Shown piece after piece: positions 7,788 through 17,941 of a stretch of 27,685 bases of DNA. Numbering within the stretch: position 1 is the stretch's first letter; each line of letters opens with the position of its first letter. Under the pieces are notes generated by a model, which saw nothing but the letters and a program-made list of their open reading frames with translations, was not told where the DNA came from and did not search any database. Made by a program: the position numbers and the translations under genes. The DNA is from Coemansia sp. RSA 1804. Lineage: Eukaryota > Kickxellomycota > Kickxellomycetes > Kickxellales > Kickxellaceae. The stretch is from NCBI GenBank assembly GCA_027578815.1, contig JANBTH010000194.1:1-27685 (forward strand), written 5' to 3'.

Positions 7788-9201
7788 GATTCAGTAATTA
7801 CCACACGCAGCGGAAGATAAGCACGACAGTACGAGAATTTAAAAAAAGTAGAGCACAAACAATCGTAGAGAAGAAAGAGAGAAGGAGAAAAAGTCAAACC
7901 TTTAGTGCGCGTAATATATGCGAGGAAAAAGAAGAGAAAAAGTGTCACAAAGGGTATTTCACACAAAAGAGGTGAAAAACAAAAACGAGAATGTGCAAAC
8001 AAAGAAAAGAGGGATCAGAGTGATTGCGTTTCAAACGGAGCGCTGAATGCTAGTGCTGCTGCTCATGCTACTTGTTCTGCTTTGTTGTGGTTTGACATTA
8101 TCCGGCAACATGCAAGCCAGGAGCGACATGTCGCTGTGACCGGCAATCGTCTGTGCGTCAGACAAAAAAACGAAAAGCAGCACCGGCTCTCTTTCGCACG
8201 TGGCTGGTACGCTTGTTTGCAGAGTACCATTCGTGTGTGCTTGGGCCTGGCAGACTGGGATTCGAGTGCTTAGAGATGCTGGACTGAATGGCATTTTTCC
8301 ATATCCGTGGTTTTCTATTGTTTTCCGTCTGCGCTGTAGTCGTCGTTGGCTGGAAAGCTCCTTCTAGTGGACCGTTTTCACACAAACACGTTTAGTTTTT
8401 TTCCGCACTCTTCCTTTTTCTTTTTTAGTTTTAATTTTAAAAGAGACGCAAAGCACGGTAATCGCTGCGGATGCTCTGGCAGGTCCTAGCCGCAAATGAC
8501 AAGAACCAGCATTTTATACGGGAAATAACAATATGTTCACACAATAATGTCTAGATGGTATCCTCCCAACATATAGACGACTGAACATGTCCACACTTAA
8601 ACAAATGCACAAATTAAACCCCTACCTCGCACACTACAAAAGACGCCAGGCCAAGCACTTTATAGAATCAATTGCTTCTTTGTCGTAAAGCTGAAGCATG
8701 TTTGAGAACAGTAGTAGATAGCGACTTTGATACATTGCGTCTTTGTATCCTTTGGCTTTTCATTTCCATTTTTAATTGGGGGTTTTCTATTGATAAAGAC
8801 GACCTGGATGATAGTAGTAGGATCGTTGGGTTGCTTCCACATATTCACTGCCTGGAGATTTGTCTGAGGTTTTATGACTTTATCATTTTCAACGTTTGCT
8901 TTTTGTCCTTTTTAGATGATTGCTACCATTTTCACGAATAGAGGTAGTGTTTATTGTCCTTGTCTCTACTGTTCCCATTTATATACTTTTACATATAAAA
9001 ACTTTGGTTATTAGTAGCCATTATTGCCAGCGTAGCCTTGCCATTTGTCATATTCTCTGGTAGATGCTAAATAACCAACATATACGACAACAACTTGCTG
9101 CATTAACAAGGATTGACATTCATTTCACATTACCGTTTTATTCGTTTCCAGTTTTACTTTTATAAAAACCTTGCAGCAGAGTCATCGTTCACACGGCACC
9201 C
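7788..9201. other. Divergent intergenic region between Osh4-like and RING genes
   Basis: About 1.4 kb with no convincing gene. The left part (7790-8020) is purine-rich on the plus strand, so pyrimidine-rich on the minus strand, as expected of a fungal promoter/5' UTR for the Osh4-like gene. The rest is AT-rich. Short open frames (8158-8385 minus, 8660-8848 minus, 8672-8941 plus) show no domain, signal or codon bias that I would trust. No tRNA B-box was seen. Confidence 0.5.
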
Positions 9202-10308
9202 ATGGCATTACTTTTAAATGTATCTCAGCATCTGGAGCAATCTCTCATTGCTTACAAGCGAGATACAAATGATGACGATTCGGATTCAAAATCAAATAAT
9301 TTCAAGTTTCTGTATATCGCCATCCTAATTGGTAAGTATTAGCATTGCTCTGCAAGTTCAAATACGACGGAGAAGTGCGCATACGCCATAAACATGTTTA
9401 TTTGTAATACTAAACCTACTATCAGATATACTATCAAATTCTTTACACTTGTAGCCTGCATATGCATCAGCACAGTTTCCATGGCCTTTATCATACATAG
9501 AATACGAACCCGCAGAACAGCAAACGAAATTCTTGAACTGGCTCGTATTGCAAACAGAAATAGTCAAAAACGTTTATTGACTATTGAGCAGGTATCTACT
9601 CTACCCGTGCTTGTTTTAACAGACGAGGATATCAAACGGTCAAAGAGACTAGCCACAGAAATAACCACACGCTCTACCCCCAAGAAGACTCTAGTTAAAG
9701 ACCATGCTGCTTTAGAAAATGCACTTCCTTCTTCACAGAGCGTTAGCGGTAGTAGCTACTACTCTGTAAATGAACACAATGACTCAGAAGGCCAGCAGCA
9801 CGATAGATCTAACATCATAGTAGCCGAATCTGGTACTCTCTCCAGTGAGCCACCAGAGCACGTAAAAGTCAATATTGAAAGTGAAGCCTTAGAAGATACC
9901 AACAGCCCCGATAGTACACAACAATCTGTTCAATCTGATAACAAAGCTACAAACAGCGACATTGAGGAGAACGACACTGCCAAAGAAAACAACACCCATG
10001 AACCAGACAGAACCAGCGCTAATATAGATACAAAAGAAGATAACGATGATGGCAAAGCTGAGAACGGGAATGCTGTTGACAGTGAGAATAATAGCAAAAC
10101 CATGCTATATGGGGAAAACTGTGCCGTTTGTCTTGAGGATTACAGCCCAGGAGATCAAGTCAGACAGCTTCCATGTCATCACTTGTTCCACATTGCCTGC
10201 ATCGACCCTTGGCTAAACATGCGTTCGGCGACATGCCCAATGTGTAACTTTGATGTTGCGGCCACGTTTCCAAGCGAAGAACAAACCGCAAATAACAGTC
10301 AGCAATAG
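9202..10308 (+). CDS. Membrane-anchored RING-H2 E3 ubiquitin ligase (two exons)
   Basis: Exon 1 is 9202-9331 and exon 2 is 9455-10308, with a 123-base intron (GTAAGT...TTGTAG, branch-like TACTAAAC near 9411). Unspliced reading hits a stop at 9341, so splicing is needed. The 327-residue product has a short N-terminal segment, one membrane span at about 36-58 (FLYIAILIACICISTVSMAF) that crosses the splice junction, a basic stop-transfer HRIRTRR, a long acidic and probably disordered middle, and a C-terminal RING-H2 finger. The zinc ligands are C266, C269, C284, H286, H289, C292, C304 and C307. The finger resembles those of ATL and PA-TM-RING ligases, but no protease-associated lumenal domain is present. 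It likely recruits an E2 enzyme at an endomembrane; the substrate is unknown. It is convergent with the RNB gene, 156 bases away. Confidence 0.85.
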
Positions 10309-10464
10309 GAACACCTTACAATAGCTTTTTATACGTAAAAATAGAACATGTAGATAACCAAAACATTATTGTATATTTGCAAAGTCAAAAAATCAAACAA
10401 ATGGAGGAAAAAGCTGCGTCACACAATGTGTTGTCCTAGAAGAACTCGGGTATCTTTGCGCATA

Positions 10465-13400
10465 TCAAGGAAGGAGCTGCAGATGCGATAGCTCACTCGT
10501 AAGATAGTTGACGGCATGTTTGCTATCCCAGAACCTTGGTGTCTCTGCAGGCTGCAGCTCTTCTGGAGCAAGCTTGACAATCAGCATTTGCCTGTGTGGT
10601 TCAACTCCAATAACTTGCACACGTACCTTTGTTCCGGCAAAGGGCAGTTTTTCTTGATCAATAGGACGCGGAACCAACATCGCACGGATCGCAATGTTAT
10701 CTATAACCAACGAGATGAAAGGACGGAGTTCAGAGCGGTTATCGACTGTGGCTGTCCAAACCAGAGGACCAGGCTTTTGGGGATTGTAGTATGCCCAAGG
10801 AGTATCTTGGTAATAGGGCGACTTGGGATCGTAGAACCCGGGAGGCGGATGCTCTAATTTACCACGGCGCGCTAGATACTCCATACGTTGAAGCAAGGTG
10901 TGAGCCCAACTTTCGGTGCATATGCTCGAGAACTTGGATGTATTCACAAGGGCATAGTATATCTTTGTTGCAGTAGCCTCAGCAGCCTCACGACTCCAAT
11001 ACCAAGGCTGCTTATCACGCGAACTGGTATGCTCGGCAAGGAGTTGGGCCTTGATCTGCCAATGGTTTATGAGGTCTTCCGCTCTACGAAGTGGCGATGT
11101 AATACGCGCATAGCCAGATTCTTCATGAATACCCATGATTGCATGAGGGCCAGGCGTGGTGCTTATAATAGATGGATTCAGCATATGACGAACCTCGTCA
11201 AAATATTTCTTCGGAACTACGCCGCCAGTAGCCTGTGATATTTTTATAACCTCATTCCACACTGCAGTCGAAGACCTGAAATCCTCACTTGACATTCCCT
11301 CAAAGGGAGATGGCATACTAGCATTCACTCCAGATAGAGAGCTGAAATTAGGATGTTGCTGGGAACGATATATAAGAGGAATCGGGTCATAACCGGTAAC
11401 CACACCATGACTGTTTCTACTCATGCCATTATCAACATCCAGCCTGCGGTCGTGGCAAAACTTGGCTGCTACACGGCCAGCCATGATCATTAGCTCTCCA
11501 ACAAACACATGAGCTGGCGTGTACGAGTGTAGGTCTGAAACGGACTTTATCTTTGGAAACATTTTCCAATCATACTTGTCTGCCGTAAACCTGCTACTGA
11601 GGAACGTCGGCACGCTGCCAATATCCGGTCCAGGCTGCTCCATTCGGCCATCATGCCCAACCTCGATGTCTAGCTCTGTCAAGACACGCGTGAAGCTGCC
11701 TTGTCTGACGCGATATCTAAAATGACACATGGCTACCTTTTGCACACTAAGCAAATCCGAAACGACGCGCTTTGGTAGTTTGCTGGCGTCACCAATGTTC
11801 TCAAAAGAGTCAGAATCCTCCTTCGTAAACGGGTGTATAAACGTGGAGTGGCGTTTCTTAGACTGGATATCCTCGAACGAGGAGTAGACATGATTACAGA
11901 GGCTAAAGTCGGCAAACTGGTCCAACACGTCATAAGGGACTGCCGTTATATTATGGACCACTCCTGGCTGAACCTTGTACTCAGCAATGTTTCCGTCATC
12001 AGAGAGGCATACCGAGAATGTCATTGTGTATGTTGGCATACCCTTGCTCCTTGAGCCGAGCGACAGCTTTGCTTCGAGCAGGTTCTTTGGAATCATGTTG
12101 ATGGTCATTTCCGGAATATATATGCTCTGTGGGCTCCGCATTGCTGACTCGGTAATTATATGGCCGGGGTGAATGAGTGCGGTGGGGTCAGCAATGTGAA
12201 TATGTAGCCACATTTTGGAATTCCCGTCAGGACCCTTGACTTTCTCTATCGACACACCGTCGTCCACGTCACGCGTATCGCTGCTGTCTATAGTATACAC
12301 AGGCATGTCACCAAAGTCGTGTCGAATGGCTTTGCAAATGTCATGATCATAGAACTCACTTGCCTTGAGTACTCGCTTCCCATCCACGGCTGTTGTGAGA
12401 GCATGCTCTTTGACCGGAGTGACAATATCCGAAACGCCGCCCATGTCTGGCACAGGTGTGTTGGTCTTCACCTTATCATCTGACGATTCCAAACCTTGTA
12501 AATACCTGTCTGAAACAGCCTCGGCTGTCTCGGCAAGCCTCCTTATATCGGTACCTTTAGCAAAATCTCCATACGGATACTTGCGGATGTTGGCGCTAGG
12601 ACTAAACCAAGTGGGCCAGACGCCAATGTCAACAAGGAACCGAATGACCGAGGCCATGTCCGTATTGCCGTAAACACCCATTTTCTTCAAAATAGGCGAT
12701 ACCACAAACCAATATGGGTTTAGAATATTCGCATATCCATTGTTCTTGTAGAACACATACTTTGATAAAATGCGGATAAACAGCTGGCTCGACTCGTTAA
12801 ACCTGATAGCATCAATCTCTTGTCTGGACGGCACAGGGTCGCAGGGGATTTTACGCTCAGCCAGACTGCCGGTGTGTTTCCATCCTGTGATCTGGCACTG
12901 CAAACTCTTCTGAATCGCTTCAATGTCTGCATCCAACGATCTACGTAATGGACTGTCGAGCTTGTGGGAATATGAGAAAGAAACCAGCTTCTGCGCTATT
13001 TCCACAAAGCCCTTGAATTCAGACGATTGCTTGCGAACCATGTCTTTGGCATCCAAAATCTCCTTGACCTCTTTCGGATCGCGCAACTCAAATGTGCACG
13101 AGTAAAAAACGTGGACGTCGGGTATGTAGTGCACCGGATCGTTAATCATATGCATATACGCTGCAAACCGGGCTATATGGCTAGGCCGGTTATCCGAATC
13201 CTTCTTCGTATCTGGGCTATTAGCCTTCTGTCCAAAGATAAGACGAGCAAGCGAATCGACAGTCACTTGCTTCTGCTTATTTCGGATAGCCATTCTGTAA
13301 TAGCCTTTTATCTCGCGAAAGTGCGATAGAAGCAGCGCATCCGCCTGCTCCTTAAAATGGCGGGATACAGTAGGCACAACACGAAACATAAAGTCGGCAA

Positions 13401-14290
13401 AGGACTCTCCACCATCCTCCTCGGCATGCGTGTCTTCGCTTTGATGATTATTCTTTAGATCCAGCACGCTAACCGTCGAATCCTCCATGCCGGACTCTGG
13501 AGTCAACTCACCCACATCGCTTATCTCATCCAGCCCGCTTGCTTTCATGGCCTCCCCAGCGTCGATTTGCTTAGTAGTCATTAGGGCCTGTGCTGCCTCG
13601 ATCTCGGGAATCACGATTTCTCTCCCATGGGTATCTTCGAATTCGTCAAGCTCTTTACCATACTCAATCAAGCGAGTGATATCGTCATCGTTAATACCAG
13701 TGCTTTTCAGAAACTTCTCGTCGAAAAGAACGCCATCTGCAACAAACCCAACTCCCTGCTCACGTGCGCTCAGAAGCATATACTCGGCCGTTATGATATT
13801 AAAATGAAAGCGGCCTGTTGTTTTCTGAACGACAAAGCCGGTCCGCATATGTATCGTGCTGTTAACAGTGTTAAAGTTCTCCCTTGGTAAGCGCAAATCG
13901 ATAAAGTCGCCGCTGCTCACCGACATACCAATTGGCATCATGTCATCATCGATCTCGGCGGCGTTGTTGATGAAATGCGATGATACGATCTTTTTCGAAT
14001 GTATCAGTAAGGGCTTTATGAGGGACTTTGGACGAATAACGGCTGTATTCCTGCTTCCAAAACTCGATTGCGTATGCGGGTTTTGTTTTCGCTTGTCCAA
14101 AATACTCTTTCGGTGGTCCTGGTTCCGGTTAAAATGTAGATTACCCTGGCGTATAGCAAGGGGTATGCGATATTTATTTGACCGACGTGCACTTGCAACC
14201 TTCTTGGCCGAGGGATTATCTTTGGTATCAGGCCTGTTATTGTCGCCTAGTATCCTAGACGTGTGGTAATGCCTTTTGCTGTCGGGATGT

Positions 14291-14337
<47 letters not shown>

Positions 14338-15309
14338 ATTACTGGATGACGGATGTGAGGGCTTCGAGGTCGCATCCGGTACGTCGCCTGTTTCTTCCTT
14401 TTTATCAGACATCAGATCCTCATCATCAAGCTTCCAGCTCTTCCTAATCATATTCTCAAACTCGATATCCTCCTCTTTCACCGCCAAGCTGTGCATGTCA
14501 AACTCGGAAAGCGAATCATACAAACTCTCGACAGACACGTCTTCTTTAGAAGAATCATCATCCTTTGCTTCGTCTCGATCAATAATATCCAGAACATTAT
14601 CCACCGACATCATATTTCTGCGAAACTCGCGGTAACCAGTAATCTTGGACATCCAGATTCGACGCCGCTCCTGCTGCTCCTCGGTGATTCCAATGTTTGC
14701 AGCGTCCTCCTTTGAAAGGGGTTGGATGCCGAATTCAAAGTTTCTGACTCTCGCGTCCAGATCCAAAGGTTTATTAGCGGGCTTTTGTCTCTGCGCATCC
14801 TCGCCGGACACATCAGACCCATCACTAGCCAAACCCCTCGTCTGGTCCCGGTAATATAATTCGTCGTTGACTGCCATCGGCTGGCGGGAGAGGCGAGGCC
14901 TCTGTCGGAGTATAGGTCTAGCAGACACGGGCAGGTTAGTGTCTCTGGTCTTGTCTTTGTCTGTGTCTGCGTCTGAGTGCTTTTTCGAGCGTGCTGCAAG
15001 GTCGTGTGAGTCTATTCTGCGCAGCTCCTCCTTTGCCAGCGCCTCAGCATAATTGCGCGGCGGACTGGGGTGTTTGATAAGAATCTCCAGCTGATCCACC
15101 AACTCGCTGAAAGATGAGGCGGGCTTCCCAAGGATCTCGTCCAGGTCTTGATACTTTTTGTCATCTGATCTGCAAGCTGTGCTGGTATGAAGGCGAGACA
15201 AGGATCTGAATACTGCGGCCCTGAGAGCGATCGGCCGTTGCCTCAACACAGCCGATCGCAGCATGGCTGTTGAGGGGTGGGCCATCCTGGCACAAACTCT
15301 CGACTGCAT
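10465..15309 (-). CDS. Mitochondrial RNB-family 3'-5' exoribonuclease (Dss1/Cyt-4 type)
   Basis: The single open frame encodes 1614 residues, longer than I recall for yeast Dss1 (about 970) or Neurospora CYT-4 (about 1120). Residues 1-45 are Arg/Ser/Ala-rich with no acidic residue and end SRLHTSTACRS, a typical mitochondrial presequence. The RNB domain spans roughly 980-1430. The four metal-binding aspartates of RNase II correspond to D1008, D1014, D1016 and D1017 (IDSSDTRDVDDGVS), and the catalytic arginine motif TSPLRR is at 1404-1409, so the enzyme should be active. A short S1-like tail follows (TKVRVQVIGVEPHRQMLIVKL). In yeast, Dss1 works with the helicase Suv3 in the mitochondrial degradosome. 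The extra length is mostly N-terminal low-complexity sequence, including a poly-Ser run at 325-339. The start may be further upstream through a 5' intron (see 15383-15424). Confidence 0.9.
14293..14337 (-). repeat. (AGC)15 trinucleotide microsatellite encoding poly-serine
   Basis: Fifteen uninterrupted GCT units on the plus strand read as AGC serine codons in the RNB gene (residues 325-339). A pure tract of one codon, rather than mixed serine codons, points to replication slippage and probable length polymorphism. Confidence 0.95.
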
Positions 15310-15312
15310 TTG

Positions 15313-15424
15313 CTAATGCTTTTAATAAGGCTAAATAAACAAGTCTAATATATCGAATGAAGCAAATCGGGAATGAACTTACCAAAAGGCAAAAGCAAAA
15401 GGCATTGACAGCGACAGCAGCCAT
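15313..15424 (-). other. Candidate 5' exon and 70-base intron of the RNB gene
   Basis: On the minus strand, 15424-15383 reads ATG plus 13 codons (MAAVAVNAFCFCLL) and is followed at 15382 by the strong donor GTAAGT. A CATTAG acceptor ends at 15313. Joining puts CAA-ATG-CAG in phase with the annotated start at 15309, extending the protein by 15 residues. If this is not a coding exon, it may still be a 5'-UTR intron. Confidence 0.45.
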
Positions 15425-15452
15425 TGATCAGCTAAGCAAAATTTTTTATTTT

Positions 15453-15464
15453 TTTGAGCTCAAA
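15453..15464. promoter_or_regulatory. 12-base perfect palindrome in the bidirectional promoter
   Basis: TTTGAGCTCAAA lies in the 258-base gap between the divergent RNB and DUF4272 genes. A symmetric site suits a dimeric regulator acting on both genes, but this is only a possibility; it also sits beside a T-tract. Confidence 0.2.
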
Positions 15465-15682
15465 GATGCTGGGGAACCAGAAAAACGGACCACATAGTGG
15501 CATATCCAATCAGAGCCATTCGAATGATGACAGTAAAGGCGAGCGGCAGAGAGCTTTTGAGCCACTCATTTTGTACATTTTTCGTTTATTTTTGTTTTAT
15601 TATATAACACAAATAGCCTGTTTTAACTTTTGGATTTATTGCATGAAAGCGTCGATTGGGCTTTAGAACTCCAGACATTGCG

Positions 15683-16699
15683 ATGGCATTTAGGGCAAGC
15701 AGAGCTTTGCTACAAAGCTTTAACCTGCGTCCATCCTTTGAGCTTGCATTGCGGTCGTCATGTCTCCAGCTTGTTTTGGCGCGATGGGGTCTGGAGACCG
15801 CGGCATTGATGGGCGTTAAGGGCGAGCAGACGTCGAACGACGACGAAAGGAAAGTGCGCGCAGTCGAGGCCATTACCCGGGCAATGTACGAGAGCGGACT
15901 CGATGACCACGCTACGGCTGCGGAGAAGACCATGCTTGAGAAGCCGTACAGATGCTGGGAATACGAGGACTACACATATGGCGATCATTGGGAGGCGTTC
16001 GGCGTGTTGCAATGGCTGCTTGGGCGGCAGCACAAGATTCCGCCATACCACTCGAACTTTGACCGCGCACGGCTGTTCCAGAGCACGGGCATCATGCCTG
16101 CAGACCCGTCGACTGTCGAAAAGTTTGTCGATCCGTTTATGGCGCCCCAGACGCACCAGTCGCTGGACATGAAGCAGCTGCAGCGCGAGATAGACGTGGC
16201 CGAAGCGTGGTTGTGGCGGGCAAGAGCACAGGTTCTCTTGGGCTTGCGCGAGGACCTGGACAAGGCCGAGCAGCAAGGATCGGCTGCCGCTACAGGGGAC
16301 GAGACGCCTGCAGAGGCACTCTTGCGCACAAAACACATTCCGCACAGCCTGCGAAAGATGGCACGGGAGATGCCAAAGACCATCCCGATTGCTGCGCGGC
16401 AGGCTCGCGACCGAGGTCTGGTTGATGCCCTTGAGGGCGGTGACTTTGCAATTCTTGTTGAGATGAAGGAAAACACCGGCTCTGGCTCTTCTGGTACCAA
16501 CACCAACACCAACACCACCACCACCACCACAGTTCCCTACGCTAACCTCGATTCCAACCACCAGGACGCCATCAGGAAGATCGCAGAGTCGCGCTTTCTG
16601 GCGTTTGCGTGGGCAGTTGGCAAGGCAAAGGAGTGGGACGCGGATGCCGTCTCTGAGTTGGTGTCCATCAACCCAATCAGCTCTGTTTGGACAGCCTGA
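15683..16699 (+). CDS. DUF4272-domain protein, possibly mitochondrial
   Basis: The first ATG in the open frame gives 338 residues; the frame continues upstream only from a TTG. Residues 1-27 are basic/hydrophobic without early acidic residues (MAFRASRALLQSFNLR), like a mitochondrial presequence. The body fits the uncharacterised DUF4272 family: a region after the conserved acid-rich stretch containing HWEAFGVLQWLLGRQHKIPPYHSNFD (the WxxEAlxxLxWaLG...lP...D pattern), a central helix IDVAEAWLWRARAQVLLG, and the closing SRFLAFAWAVGKAKEWDADAV, comparable to the ERHxALNWLxG...WDxV end of bacterial members. The biochemical role of the family is not known to me. A Gly/Ser/Asn/Thr insert with ACC/AAC repeats interrupts the domain near residue 270. 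It is divergently transcribed from the mitochondrial RNase gene. Confidence 0.65.
   Translation: MAFRASRALLQSFNLRPSFELALRSSCLQLVLARWGLETAALMGVKGEQTSNDDERKVRAVEAITRAMYESGLDDHATAAEKTMLEKPYRCWEYEDYTYGDHWEAFGVLQWLLGRQHKIPPYHSNFDRARLFQSTGIMPADPSTVEKFVDPFMAPQTHQSLDMKQLQREIDVAEAWLWRARAQVLLGLREDLDKAEQQGSAAATGDETPAEALLRTKHIPHSLRKMAREMPKTIPIAARQARDRGLVDALEGGDFAILVEMKENTGSGSSGTNTNTNTTTTTTVPYANLDSNHQDAIRKIAESRFLAFAWAVGKAKEWDADAVSELVSINPISSVWTA
16497..16530 (+). repeat. AAC/ACC triplet repeat coding for Asn-Thr/poly-Thr
   Basis: Alternating AAC-ACC codons pass into a run of ACC codons within the DUF4272 gene. This is an in-frame low-complexity insert, probably a disordered loop. Confidence 0.8.
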
Positions 16700-17722
16700 T
16701 ACTGGCAGCCAACGTCCGCAGCCAAAACATGTTTTGTGTGCAGCGAAGGGCCTCAGATTGGGGACCAAGCCGCATACGGCTGCGATGTGCTGTCTGTGAA
16801 GGAAATGAAGATTGTTTTGCTGTTAATGGCCGAGTGCCATTCCAAAGTCCCGGCATATCAAAAATAAGCGTACAGCGGGGGGAAAGAGCCGGTGCTTTGT
16901 TTCGAATGCCAGCAACAGGTTTTTTCTGATATTTATTTTCCTTTTTTTGTGTATTTTTTTCAGATAACAGTGTCAACATGACTCGGCCGTGATTTACTGT
17001 GAATCAGTCTGGAAGCAAATGTACGAGATAGGGTCTTCGCACAATGGAGAGTACATTTTAATGCATGAAGCTGATGGAAAAGCGAACAATTTCCAGTTAT
17101 TGGTCAGAGCTGCATTATGCAAACAAATGTGCCTGCGCCTTTTCAGGCTGGCCGACGAGCCGTAGGACCTTTTCCGTTGTCCTTTCAAACTGCTTTTCTT
17201 GCAACAGATCGACAAGACTGGCGCCATTTTTACAACGACTTGTCTAAAATTAGAAGGCACACGGGTCCAAGTGGGCATTTCAGGCGTCTGCAACCAACGC
17301 TCTATTGTTGAGCATAATGTTTTTTTTTTGATATGGAAGTTGCTCACATCCTGCATTCATATTTTTTCCTGTTTTTGCAGGTTTGTTCAATAAAATATAC
17401 AGGTGTGTAAGAGGAAAAATCACGACAATTCAAATGGGCTGTCCATATCTGCAAAAGAGAATATGCGATCTTCCAAACAAAAAAGGAAAAAGGAAGATTG
17501 GAGAGAACATTTCTGTTCATCCATTGTTGTTGGGAAAATACACGCCCTGCTTTGTCACCCATTCATAGCATATCGCAGCGATGTGTGGAACATTGGCGGT
17601 CCTTTGTCTGTTTCTCCATCATTCCGGGTATTGCAATTTCTAAGGAAATTGTGGTATTTTGTCAAAAACTGTCTTTGAGGTGGAACATTGCACATTTCTC
17701 AACCTCGGTGGAAAAGAGGGGG
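16700..17722. other. Intergenic region between DUF4272 and the repeat-protein gene
   Basis: About 1 kb holding the 3' UTR of the DUF4272 gene and distal promoter DNA of the secreted-protein gene. The overlapping open frames at 17403-17678 and 17498-17926 show no domain or coherent codon use and overlap the promoter, so I treat them as chance. No RNA gene was recognised. Confidence 0.5.
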
Positions 17723-17728
17723 TATAAA
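17723..17728 (+). promoter_or_regulatory. TATA box of the secreted repeat-protein gene
   Basis: TATAAA in a GC-flanked context (gggggTATAAAgata), 214 bases before the start codon. It implies a 5' UTR of roughly 180 bases. A weaker TATAAG lies at about 17767. A clear TATA box suits a regulated or strongly expressed gene. Confidence 0.5.
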
Positions 17729-17941
17729 GATAAGTCAGGAATTGACATTTGGACGCAACAACCGGCTATAAGTACAACCCAATTGGCAGCAACATTTTCC
17801 TTTCGTTCTCCGAATTCCCTACTTCCTTCAATCCACCCTTACATTCGTTACACGCGCAACCATCTTACGTGGCAGTCGCTAGATCTCTCCGTCCATAATA
17901 ATATATCCCTCATATCCACCGCCTAGTTTCTATTTCCAACA

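Noticed and set aside
8805..8868. Possible C/D-box snoRNA (gatgata ... ctga)
   Set aside because: The C box is imperfect, no terminal stem is visible, and no guide complementarity could be tested.
8672..8941. 89-codon hydrophobic open frame in the 7.8-9.2 kb spacer
   Set aside because: It starts at a non-ATG codon in AT-rich DNA and looks like chance translation of T-rich sequence.
15758..16768. 336-codon antisense open frame opposite the DUF4272 gene
   Set aside because: GC-rich coding DNA often leaves an antisense frame open; its translation shows no domain, while the sense frame matches a family.
17498..17926. 142-codon open frame upstream of the repeat-protein gene
   Set aside because: It covers the TATA box and leader of that gene, and its product has no recognisable domain or codon bias.
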